From the NCBI GenBank assembly GCA_949825025.1, contig OX463786.1, forward strand, positions 19,043,911 through 19,107,910: a stretch of 64,000 nucleotides of DNA, in the 5' to 3' direction. The stretch's first letter is position 1; each line of letters begins with the position of its first letter. Of the stretch, positions 33,732 through 45,500 are shown in pieces. Below the pieces are notes generated by a model that saw only the letters and a list, made by a program, of their open reading frames with translations, made no database searches and was not told the DNA's origin. The DNA comes from Siphlonurus alternatus. Taxonomy: Eukaryota; Arthropoda; Insecta; Ephemeroptera; Siphlonuridae. Made by a program: the position numbers and the translations under genes.

Positions 33732-35578
33732 TTATGATGGTGGTCCATAGACAGGTCTAGGGGGAGGATATGTAGTTTGAGGTGGGGGAGGGGGAGGAGG
33801 TGGGGGCGGGGGAGGGGGAGGTGGGGGAGGGGGAGGTGGGGGAGGAGGGGGCGGGGGAGGTCTAGGTGGCACCCCATACTCATTACGAGGTTCCTCAAAT
33901 ACTTTTTGTGGTGCCTCAAATACTTGCTGTGGAACCTCATAAGTCTGTTTTGGTGCCTCATAAGCCTGTCTCGGTTCTTCATATACAGTTTTTTGTACAG
34001 CCAAATCAGTACGAGTATCAACCAATTTGTGCACCAGTTTAATATTAACATGTTCAGGAACTTGGTATGTCTGTTCTACCTTTTGAAGAACCTCAGGAGC
34101 TCCATAAACTGGTCTTGGGGGTGCGTAATAAGTTACTTTAGGTGGGGGAGGGGGCGGAGGAGGGGGTGGTGGGGGTGGGGGAGGAGGAGGAGGTGCAGAG
34201 TAGACAGGTCTTGGGGGTGCGTAATAAGACTCTTTAGGGGGTGGGTATACATGTCTTTGGGAAGGGTATTCCAGGCTCGGGGGTGGTTCTTCTCTAATTG
34301 GGGGTGAGTAAGTTTCCTCAGGGGGTAATTGTCCAAGTGGGGCATCCCCAAGACATGCTGCGCAGGATAGAAGCAAGATGACACCCTTCAGCTGAAACAA
34401 GAGAGAGAAATTATGTATTTTTTTTTTTTTTTGTCGAAAGTGTATTGAGAGGAAATATTGGTAAAACAATCCCAGAATTGTTCTAATTATAAGGAAGTAA
34501 TGAAAACCTAAAATAATGTTTTCTAATTTGTTTTCTAGACTTTAGAAGGGGCATTCACAAAGTCTTAAGGCCACATTTAAGGCTCGATAATTTTAAGCTT
34601 AATTTTAGGCGTGTTTTTTAGACCCAAAATTTCTGGTCTTAAATTATTGAGCCTTAATTGTGGCCTTAAGGATTTGTGAATGCCCCTTTAGGAAAATAAT
34701 TATCTATTTAAAACAAATATATTGTATATAAAATGATTACATATAGATTTAATAGAGTAACCCTCATTGTTGGCTTAATTTTTAATTAATTAATTAATTT
34801 TTTTCGTATTAAATTATTAAATAAAATTAGTATAAAAATACTTTATTTAAAATTTGTAAACAATATTGTAAAAATAATTTTTTTATTTTTTATAATTATT
34901 AATCAATTTACCTTTTAATAAAAAATATTACTACGTTATAATATTAATTTTGTGAAATATTAAAATTTTACATTATTTTAATTATTTTAAAACAATAAAA
35001 ATACATTTTACTTATTCAACAATTGTAATATGTCAATAAGATCAGTTGCAATGCGTGAAGCGTGTACTTAAAGTTCATCCTTCTAACATTTAAACCATAA
35101 TATGAATGATCTCCATTGAAATAATAGTACGTGGTTTGAGAATATATATGTTTAGATTTTTTAATGTCAGGGAGTACGGTACAAGCTACTATGAGAGTCC
35201 TATGCAGTTCAGTTAGAAACACTAAAAACTAATGACAGGAGCAGAGAAAAAGAGAATTGTATTTTTTCAGGTTGCAATAAAATTCCCAAATTATTTTAGT
35301 GGCATCATTTTTCAACCGCAAAAATTGCCTAAATATTACGAAGAATTATTTTTAACTGTTTTATTTTCAATTTTATGAAGAAATATTTTAGAACAATAGT
35401 CAAAGCTTCAATCCCTTCAGTAATAAATAAAAGTACATAAATCAAGGCTCTGATGCTAAAGAACTGTCAAATGTTGAACGTTAAAGAAAAATAATTAAAG
35501 AATAATATTTTAGATTTTTTTATCGGCAGAATATTATTTTACATTGAACTGAGAGACCTGGAGAGTACTTACAATCAT
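33732..35578 (-). CDS. Secreted proline-rich cuticle-like protein, paralogue 2 (221 aa)
   Basis: The same architecture as paralogue 1: exon 1 (35578-35573) is ATG ATT with donor GTAAGT; exon 2 (34391-33732) follows TTTCAG and continues LKGVILLLSCAACLGDAPLG, a signal peptide of about 17-19 residues. The mature chain has YYAPPRPVY-type repeats, two poly-proline tracts and a central segment with YEAPKQTYEVPQQVFEAP repeats. It ends PPPRPVYGPPS. Residues reading KLVHKLVDTRTDLAVQ match the motif MLVRRLPETRPDLIVL of paralogue 1 (LV-x2-L-x2-TR-x-DL-x-V). The Y/A/P-rich repeats suggest an extracellular structural protein, probably cuticle. Same strand, 4.7 kb upstream of paralogue 1's start: a tandem duplication. 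Confidence 0.87.
34544..34692. repeat. Hairpin MITE with AAGGGGCATTCACAAA ends
   Basis: The arms GGGGCATTCACAAAGTCTTA / TTAAGGATTTGTGAATGCCCC and GGCTCGATAATTTTAAG / complement pair over most of the 149 bases. It lies in the intron of proline-rich paralogue 2. Confidence 0.85.
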
Positions 35579-35600
35579 GGCGTTGGCTGGCTGCTTATGA

Positions 35601-35631
35601 TTGACTCTGAGACCGATCGAAGCTTTTATAG
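35601..35631 (-). promoter_or_regulatory. Core promoter of proline-rich paralogue 2
   Basis: TATA box CTATAAAAGC (35631-35622) with TCAGAGTCAATC downstream as likely initiator region, 25-45 bases before the ATG. Confidence 0.7.
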
Positions 35632-35699
35632 TAAACATAATACAAGGGAGTAACGGCACAATGTAAATATATAGGGAGAAAGTAAACAAATTTCAGTTT

Positions 35700-36720
35700 C
35701 TATATTTCACTTTTCTCATCGGCTTGCGAAGTATTTTTGGTCAATAATATTAATTTAAAATGCAATTGGTATGCAAGTATTTAGAATTTAAACAATTTGT
35801 AAATGCAATGATATATATATATACAGTCTAATCAAAGCGATATTTCCTCATTTTGTGACTTTTCTGTTCGTATTTCAATTTTGAAACTTTGCAGAAAAAT
35901 TATTGATGTATGTTTGAAATTGTGAATCGGGAGAAATATATTTAATTTTCTACTATTTCAAGAAGGAATATCATTCGAATTTGACGTAAAAATAATCGCA
36001 TCCTTGAAGTTATTAATTAAACAATAGAGATAGCTTGGAATTTATAAATGATAAATCACTTTCAATCCCCCCTTCCCTAAATATGTCATAAGAAGTGTAA
36101 ACTTTTAATACTTCATTTCTTTTTAATTGATCATTGATCATAATGCAATCCGAGTGTTTCACTCAATAGACCTCCTTCACCTACTGAGAGTTTGATTCAA
36201 ATTTAATCATTTGAAAATACAATTCAATTTTACATCATAAATAAAAATGTTAAGAATAATTTAATTTCTTAAGTTTATTGCGTATAGTCATTGAATTAAA
36301 ATTAAACATTGATATCTTGTAATTAAAATAAAAAAGAATTTTTTTATAAAAAAAATAAATATATTTTATTTATTAAAAATCAGTTTTATGAAGAGAATAA
36401 AATTAAAGTACATAAACTTTAAAAAAAAATGATAATATTTAATTCTTTCATATTCATACTTAATTTGATATAATTGTAAATCAAATAGTGTACTAACATA
36501 ATAAAAATAATATATTGTATTGATGAAAATAATAATTTAATATGCATGTTAATTGCGCAAAATCGCATGTACAAAAATATTTTATAAGAATTAGCTACTT
36601 CACTGAATTGGTCATGATTTATTATATTTCTTATTATGTATCAAATTATAGGGTAAATTTACTTACGGAAAATAAAAAAGCTATTAAATCAAATTAATAT
36701 TATATTTATTATTCCCTACG
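35700..36720. other. AT-rich intergenic stretch
   Basis: No supported gene or bounded repeat. Confidence 0.45.
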
Positions 36721-36732
36721 AAAGTGTAAAAG

Positions 36733-36960
36733 GAGCCCTAGAGCTGAAAATTTTCGTCTTCAACTCATCCTGTACACGTTGAAACCTAATCTTATAACGC
36801 ATTTTTACCTCAAAAACACTTCGTATTTACTCCTCACGAAAAGTGAGGATGAAATGGAGGCAATATTTCTAACATTTTATCCTCAATAAGAGGAAAAAAG
36901 ACGTAATCTCGTCTTTTTCTCCCTATTTTTTTATTTTATTTTTCTCTAAAATCTGAAAAA
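36733..36960. repeat. MITE, CCCGAG family, copy 2 (diverged)
   Basis: It contains TTTCGTCTTCAACTCATCC, TTTCTAACATTTTATCCTC and ACGTAATCTCGTCTTTTTCT, shared with 22687-22965. The second end is eroded. Confidence 0.6.
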
Positions 36961-37210
36961 TAAGTCGATACTTATTACAATATATCCCTCTGCAAGGTTT
37001 TTAAATTTCAATAAGAAAATAGCCCCAAACTTCTTATTTCCGGTTACTTCTAGTTAGATTATAAAATTAATTTCACTTTTATAAAATTAATTATTTATAA
37101 ACAAATATAACCTTGAGTAACCAATTAAAAAATTTCACCTGTTGCTAAAAATACGACGGTGAGATTTCCCCGTAATAACATTGATTAAACGTGTTGCAGT
37201 TTGTCAACAG

Positions 37211-37350
37211 GTTGCCATGGAAACCAAACACAACATTAACCAACATGTGGGACACGGGATTTGATCGTTAGCAGATCAACAAACTCTCGTGTTTGGTGTA
37301 GGAGTGCACATGTGGATTAAGTGAGAGTGGAGATGTGACCTTTTGGTATG
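37211..37350 (+). promoter_or_regulatory. RFX X-box and possible 5' leader exon
   Basis: GTTGCCATGGAAAC at 37211-37224 fits the RFX X-box. About 120 bases downstream GACCTTTTG ends at 37345 before a donor-like GTATGT. This could be the promoter and non-coding first exon of the membrane-protein gene whose coding starts at 38698 directly after an acceptor. No TATA box is visible. Confidence 0.3.
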
Positions 37351-37847
37351 TAGATGTTTTGTTTAATATAAATTTAGACCCATAACTTATGTTAATTAAG
37401 TATTCTTATAGTGAATTGACATTTAAGTTCTTCCATCGTTTAATGTAATAATATTATGATTATGAATTGTAACATCAGAAATTTATTCCTAGTTGAAAAA
37501 TTACGTGTATTTTATCTACAAATGTAAATACAGATTTTTCAAATTAATTTTATGAATATTTTAGATAGTACAGGACAAATATTATGGTTTCGAAAGTAAA
37601 AATGCATGGGTTCTGGGTACAAACAACAAGCAGTTCATACAAATTAACTCACGTAATGAATATAATACATGAAAGAAAATGAATATGAAAATATGCAAAT
37701 GAAATAATAAATGAAAGCTAAAATATAAATTTCTACAATATACTGACTTAAGATACATTCCTGTAATATCAATGTTTTAATTGTTATTAGTCTCTGCCCA
37801 GATAAAAAAATAAATTTAATAAATTTCGATTTCTTCCGATCATGCTA

Positions 37848-38045
37848 AGCTTAGTTGCTCTGGTTTTGGATCATTGCATCTTCAGTTCATTAACAATAAC
37901 TTTGGCTTCCATCCCGACTAAGGTTTCCACGTTTCCCTCAATCACCATGATAAATTGCATGGCCGTGGCTAACTTTATTTCGGAAGGAGAGTTCGTGAAA
38001 CGCTCATTTTAGGGGGTGTAAAATTAGTAAGTAGAAATACCCACT
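37848..38045 (+). repeat. 5S-type SINE, 5'-truncated and degraded
   Basis: It contains GGTTTTGGATCATTGCATCT, ACTAAGGTTTCCACGTTTCC and GAAACGCTCATTTTAGGG, the diverged body of the 5S-headed family. Confidence 0.6.
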
Positions 38046-38111
38046 TGTGATATAGTTATAGAATAATATCAATGTTAATTCATGCTTTCTACGACATTTA
38101 ATATTTCTTAA

Positions 38112-38650
38112 AATAAAAACAAAGAAAGTTTTAATAGAAGGTTAAGTAGCCAGTGTAATAGAACCAGCTCATCGTCAAGAATTCACTGAATGGGATATTA
38201 GAATGTGAAAATTTTAGTGGTTTAATCGAAAGAACGGGTAAAAATATGGTACTGTGAATTTTTTCAGATTTTTCTGAGACCGGGAACTATTTTTAAAAAA
38301 TTATTGAAAGTCTATTTTATGACGTCACGTGCGGCACTGCCCTATCCTTTTTCTTAAGAAGTGCCACCCGTGACGTCATCAAAACAGAATTTAAATAATT
38401 TTTTAAAAATAGTTCCCGGTCTCAGAAAAATCTGAAAAAATTCACAGTACCATATTTTTACCCCTTATTTCGATTAAGCTACTAAAATTTTTACATTCTA
38501 ATATCTCATTGCATGGCTACTGAATCTTCTATCATAACTTCTTTGTTTTCAATTTAAAAATTTTCATCATAGAAGGTTCAGTAGCCAGTCCAATGGAACC
38601 AGCTCGTCGTCAGGAGTCTATTGAACTGGCTACTGAACCTTCTATGATGA
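38112..38650. repeat. Palindromic repeat interrupted by a MITE, followed by an intact copy
   Basis: The unit AGAAGGTTnAGTAGCCAGT...GTAATAGAACCAGCTC is split: its left half is at 38125-38188 and its right half (GGCTACTGAATCTTCTATCAT) starts at 38514, with the type A MITE between. An intact palindromic copy follows at 38567-38650 (ATAGAAGGTTCAGTAGCCAG / CTGGCTACTGAACCTTCTAT). Confidence 0.75.
38189..38510. repeat. CRE-bearing hairpin MITE (type A), copy 2
   Basis: Nearly identical to 21699-22015 over its length, with two intact TGACGTCA octamers at 38320-38327 and 38371-38378 on either side of a short AT-rich spacer. Confidence 0.88.
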
Positions 38651-38697
38651 CTCCTTCCAATTAAAGAAAACTAATTGACCCCTGATTTTTGTTACAG

Positions 38698-39506
38698 ATG
38701 TACACTGTTCCCCACTCAGTGTTCCATATTATGGTGAACGAGTCCCTAGCCTTGGTAGTACAGTCCTATACAACAGAACCCTCCCTCGCCAACGTTCTGT
38801 GTCTTCTGCTACTCGGATTGGTGGGCACCGTGTTTAATTTGGGACTCCTGGTTGCCTCATTGGTTGATCTTAGACACATTGGGACCCTGGGACTCTCTGC
38901 TCAAGTGTCTTCTGTCTTCACGCACTTCGCAACAGCTGGGATTATTGAGGTAAAATACAGTGATAGGTACAGTATTACAAATCTTAGTTTACGTGTGGAT
39001 TCAACTGCGCGCGGCGGACATCTTGAAAATAAATATTAAGAATGCAGCTCACAGTATAGAGAAGATAGTAGAGAAAGTCGTATGTTAGAATCGAAGTCGA
39101 AAACTGCTCGCGTCAACGACATGTTTGTCCGCCGCAATGTTAAAATCATAGGAAAGGGGCACGACCAAATGGGGCATCCTGCAATGTTATGGTATAGGAG
39201 AATCAACTATAATCTGCTCTAACTCGGAAATTATTAAAGCTAGCACAGTGAAACTTTCACTAAAATATTAGAAAAAAAATCTAGTATTTTTTACAAAAAA
39301 AAAGTAAGCTCTTAACCCAATATTCAAAAAGTGTCAAAAATTGACTTCAGCTCCCCCGTAGCGCAGGTATGGGAGTTTGGCTACTATCTTTCCTGTACTT
39401 TGATGCAGCTATTTGGTCTAGACTGTCTGGAGCTTGCGCCATAGCGTCGACAGGTATTCTAAGATCTGTTAGACTGTATATAAATAATTATAAAATGGAA
39501 AGAAAA

Positions 39507-39568
<62 letters not shown>

Positions 39569-42500
39569 AATAAGATATTTTTGCTATGATTTTTTTTTGT
39601 CAAAACGCGGTGAAATATTGCAAATAATATGCTGACTTTAAATGTTGAATTTAAATTCTGTTTTTTTCTGGATATTTTTTCATCTTTCTGTCAAAATATT
39701 TTATCATCCACTGCTAAATAAAATATAAAATGTTTTATGTATTAGTAAATATTCAAATATTAATATAAATTATTTGAAAACGTGGACCTGAGTCACATTT
39801 AAAATTTTGTCAATGAAGAATGAAGAGCCTGTGTCACATCTTGTTTTTTTGACAATAATATTACGCCATATGCTTCTTTTATGTAACTTATCAACCATTT
39901 TGTCCATCTTAATTATTGTTTCCCTCACAATCATTAATATAACTTCATATGTTTCAAATTGACAAAATAGAACACACATATACGTGCAACGCATTTGAAT
40001 AATGTTTCAAATTTGTTTACTACCTTAGCAATTTAGATTAATTTATAAGTCTTAAAGTAAAATAAAGTACACAAGTTCCTAAAATTATTAGATATCTTAT
40101 TTTCAAATTATGCTAATGTAACAATATATTAATTTGTAAAAACTATTTGAAAAAAAAAAAAAATAATTTCAATTTAAATAAAAAAAATGAATAAAACAAA
40201 TTTTCAAACTAATTAATAACCTCTTAATAGTTTTAGACTTCACAAATAAAAAATAAATATAAAAATATCCTGGTGTAAAATCATATTGTAATTATATATT
40301 GTATAATTACATTTCTATTAATTAACTCAATGATAAAAATCTTTTAAATATTACTGTCTAACTATCGGAGATATTGTTTTTTTTCAGTAGAAAGAATTAA
40401 TTAATGCGTTTTGATTGACGGAAATCAAACATCTGCCATACATTTTAGTTAATTTTAATTTTATAGGACAATTGCCAAATAATAGTACTAATTATTTTAC
40501 ATTCTACATGATCTCTTGGAGCTCCAGCCGGGGTAATGGGGGTTAGAATAAAGTAGGGAACGGATGGTGGCCATGGCCTGTTACGCGTCCCAGCCTTCAC
40601 TGAGGTGAGACTAAGGGAACCGTGGAAAACCTCATTCAGGATGAACACCTTTACTTTTTTAATAATGGACCAAAGTGATGTCCAAAGCCTGGGGAACCAC
40701 ACACCAGTGCATCACTGCACTGGGTGGAAAATGAAATAAATTTACCCCAAGAAGGTAGCTAAAAAAGAGGAAAGATGTAAACTCATCTTTATTCCTCTAA
40801 AATATTTCAAAATAGGAGGAAAAGTGATTAGGCAAGACGTTAAAAGTGAAAGATGAAAATGATTTTAATTCGTTTCTACAGTCTACCCTGAACGCCTCAC
40901 TAGCGGCATTCTACGCCAGCGGTGGTTTCTCGAACTCCTCTTCCATGATCTCCGGTGCTGGCAAGGCGGCGCTCCTCGGCTCCATGCTGCTCACCTCCAC
41001 GTGTTACTCTTGGAGCGTGGCTGGACTCTTGGTGGCACACACGTGGCCTGGGACCAGTCTGCCACGTGTCAGGGCGGGTGCTGCGGTCGCTTGGACGGCC
41101 GGTGTGGCCCTCAGTGTTGCGGTACTAGTGGTGCTCGCTAGGAATAGGAACGCAATTAGCAGGTGAGTTGTTCTTAATAAAGATGTATATGCAGTTATGA
41201 AGTATGCTTTCACGGTTCGATTACATTAAATGTAATATAGTGTTTAATCTTTCGGGATAACCGTGGAAGATTTTGTTCTTCTCCTCTTCTCGATGACGTT
41301 TCACGGACGTGTTTTCTTCAAGTCTGTTAATTAAGAGGTAGAGATAATGTCAGTCAGCTGTTTTTCTAGCTCCATTTGATTAACATGTAAACCTTAGCAA
41401 AATAACAAAAATTCTGAAATTTTTTGGAGAGGCAGATATTAGTGCCTAAAAGTCATAGAAAAAATTTCAAAACAATTTAACGAGCAGATTTTTTTTAATT
41501 AATTTATTTAATTTTCAGCATAGGGCTTTCCCATGGAGGGACAAACTAAATAATTAATTTAAAAAAATCGGCTCGTTAAATTGTTTTGAAATTTTTTTAT
41601 GGCTTTTATACACTAATATCTGACAAAAAATTTCAGAATTTTTGTGAATTTGCTAAGGTTTACATAGGATAAGTAGAAGAATGGGTACTACTTAGCGGGA
41701 AAAAGAACCCTGACCTACGACAATCCTGATGCCTCCCACCACAAATTTACCGGGCGCCAAATTTGATAATGACAGTATGAGTCAAATAATTTCTCTTTAT
41801 TACTCTTTCAAAAGTCGATAAAAAAAATGTAGGAAGCACAATAAAATTCATGTTTATTTTATTATTGTATTTTTTTACAATAATATTTTACTATGGAGGG
41901 AAAATGCATATTTTCTTTAATTTATTAAGTTTTTGCTTTGACTTCGTAAGTTTCTGATGCCGAATCAGCTGATATTGTGGAACCCCATTGTGTAGAGTAC
42001 CCTTTCTTCTACAATCCTAGGTTTACATGTTAATCATATGGAGCTAAAAAAAACAGCTGACCGACGTTATCTCTAAAGAAAAGAGGAACACCCGCGACGG
42101 TTATCCCGATAGAGTACACACATGACACTATAGCCGCCACATTTAACTTTGTTATCGTCGTGTTTATAACGCTCTCAGTCATTGGTATTAGTCGGTTTAT
42201 AACGAAGGACATCACTGGCCGAGCCGAGCCGAATGACTTCCGACCATAACCAAGTTGAATGTGACGATTAGTGCAGAAATTTTGTAGGTTCATTTATGGT
42301 TCGCAATTAGTAGAAATGTATTTTTTTGCCTTTAACAATCAAAATTTAAAAAAAATTATTTACAATACATCCTTAATTTTTATTAACATCTTTAATTATA
42401 ATGTTTATTATTTAATTATTAATAAATGTATCTCTAAGGTTATAATATAAAGATTTTATCATTTTCAATTATAAAAAAATTGATTACGTACAATGTTCTT

Positions 42501-45500
42501 TACTGATGCATACTATCATAACCCCAAATTCCAATACTCAATTTGTAATTGTACAAGACATTATGAACAAAGTAGAATAAATAAATTTATAAATTAATAC
42601 TTTATAATTATAAAACCAATTTTATATATGTAAATGTTTAATGTAAATCACAAAATTAATAAATAATGAATATTTAAAGGGGTACCAAAGTGAATACTTT
42701 TTTTACATATTCGGGTAGCTAAGAATTATTCCAACATCTCTGTGGCACAATGTTTTCGTACAATGCCTAGTTATTTTACAATTAATTATTTAGTTTGAAA
42801 AGTGAGTTCTATGGCCGTTGATTGATTCAAGCCGATGCGCTCCCGCAGCGGCCGGTGATACGACAAGAAAGGGGCGGGAGGTGGTTCCCGTGATTCGCGG
42901 GAAATTCTCGTCGTATCAGCGGCTGCTGCAGGCGCGCACCGACTTGAATCAACCAACGGTTTTTGAACTCACTTTTCAAACTAAATAATTAATTTTAAAA
43001 TAACTAGGCATCGTACGAAAATATTGAACCACAGGGATATCAGAATAATTCTTAAGCTGCCCGAATATGTAAAAAAAGTATTCACTTTGGTACCCCTTTA
43101 AATTTTTTAAATTTTTAAATTATTTGTTAAATTATTATTTTCTTAAAAATATTTTAATAATTTTGAAAGTAAATAAATCTGAAAACAATTTATTTTAGAT
43201 TTTAAAAACACCAAGAATTAAAACAGCCATGCATAAATGAACCCAATATAATTGTAATGGCACATTATTAAAAAGTTTATAAATTTAACCTAATATTTTC
43301 ATTATTGTTGATACAATCATGTGTTCTATTTGATGTATTTGATACTTTACATTTAGTTATGTGCTTATTTTGTGTTCTATGATAATTTTCTCGTTTCTTT
43401 TTATTTTATTGACATCTAAGTTTATCTACATGTACAAATATAAAAATATCACAAATACATGAGTTTCCACCATGTTACAGCACTCCCCTGGTTCCCCGAG
43501 TCAAAATAGTCACGATCCACCAAGCTCTACGATACTCATTGACGACAATTTGCTTCGCGCTGGCTTGGTTGATATCGGTGATCGTGGCCGCGGTCGCCGG
43601 TAAACGATTCGTCACTTCGCCGGTCAGGCAGACCCTGATGTCAGGGAACGCACCCTCTCCTTCCCTGGCACTCGCCGTCATCGTCCTGTTATACCTGCTG
43701 CTCAGGGTACCGGCTGACCTGGTGAGTATGGAGTATTGTCCTCAATTTTTTTTATTGCAGAAATGGATAGAGGGTGCAAAGTTATGCTACCCTGATTTTT
43801 TTCAGATTTTTTTGAGACCTGGAACTATTTTTAAAAAATTATTGAAAGTCCTTTTTGTGACGTCACGCGGTGGCAAGTCCTATCTTTTTCTTAAGGAGCG
43901 GCGTCTCGTGACGTCACAAAAAGGACTTTCAATAATTTTTTAAAAATAGTTCCCGGGCTCTAAAAAATCTGAAAAAAATCAGGGTAGCATAACTTTGCAC
44001 CCTCTATCCATTTCTGCAATAAAAAAATTTGAGGACAATACTCTATTGTTGCCACTTAAGTGGATTTATATGATTCCCGAGCTAGTTGAAATAAATTTCA
44101 TCTTTTAAGCTCTCTTCTCGTCTTTTGTCCTATTTTGCACCATTTTAGAGGAAAAAATACGAGATTACCTACTTTTTCTTCTTATATATTGAGCATAAAA
44201 TTTTAAAAATATTAATATGTGTTTTTGAGGTAGAAAGACTTAATTACATTTAGATATGTAGAGAATGAGTTGAAGATGGAATTTTTCAACTCGATCGTAA
44301 AAATTATATATATGTGATTTAAAATTTGCAGTGATATAATATTATATAGTGAAACGTGTGTGATAAAAGTTCTACGATAAAAGTTACGTACCTCAAGAGA
44401 CTATGTTATTCGACTATTTATGTGCAAACAGTAAAACTTGTATATGCAATATTATTAATTTGTATCTGAGGTTATGTGTAAGAATGGCTGTCAAGCCAAA
44501 CATCGTCTAATAAAGAAATTTCTATTCTATCGTCAAGATAATACTTAAATCGTCTCTCCCACAGGCCGGACTGGTCCCCGGTGCTCGTCCCGCCACGCTC
44601 CATGCGGTGCTCACTTGGTTCCGGTTCTTCTTCTCCTCGGCCTCGCCACTGGCGGCGCTGACGTCGGCCGGCAAGTTGAGGGCCACCCTCGCTGCAATGT
44701 TGCACTGCTCCTCGCGATCAAGCTCCGTGTCGCCACCTGCAACCAGCCTAGCACTCATCAGGCAGGTAAGAAGCCTCGCTGGTTTTAGTCGTCTGTTCAC
44801 TGCGTTTAACTAAAAATGTAACATTAAGGGTAAGATAACACGAAAAATCGATTGTTGTAGTCCTATTTGATTAACATGTAAACCTTAGCAACCTCATAAT
44901 AATTCTGATTTTTTTTTAAGAGACAGTTCTTAGCACCAAAAAAATGTAGAAAAAATTTCAAAACAATCGCTCGATCCGATTTTTTTAAATTAATTTTTAT
45001 TAGTTTAGGTCTCCATGGGAAAGCCCTATACTGGAAATTTAAAAAAATCGGATCGAGCAATTATTTTGAAATTTTTTCTATACATTCTTTTGGTGCTAAG
45101 AACTGTCTCTAAAAAAGAATTATTATATGAGGTTGCTAAGGTTTACATGTTAATCCATTTTTTTCTTAAAGGTGTTCTAATAATACTATAAGAAATTTTT
45201 TTCCCTTCCCTTCTCAGCCAATATAGACTGCATGTGATTTCAGTATCTTATTTGCAATGAAAAGTGGGGGAACCATGACAACCTCAGATAAGATGGTCGG
45301 TTGATATACATTATCTAGAAATATATATAATATAAGCCTCTCATTAACTATATTTCTAGGTTTTATTGAGTTAGGCTAAGGCTAACCGTGGTTAGTGAAA
45401 AATCCCCCCCCCCCCTTTAACCCAAGTTATATACAAGACTAAAATCTAATATATTTTTCACAATGTTTCAGGTGACACAAATGCAAGTTCAAGCAAACTC

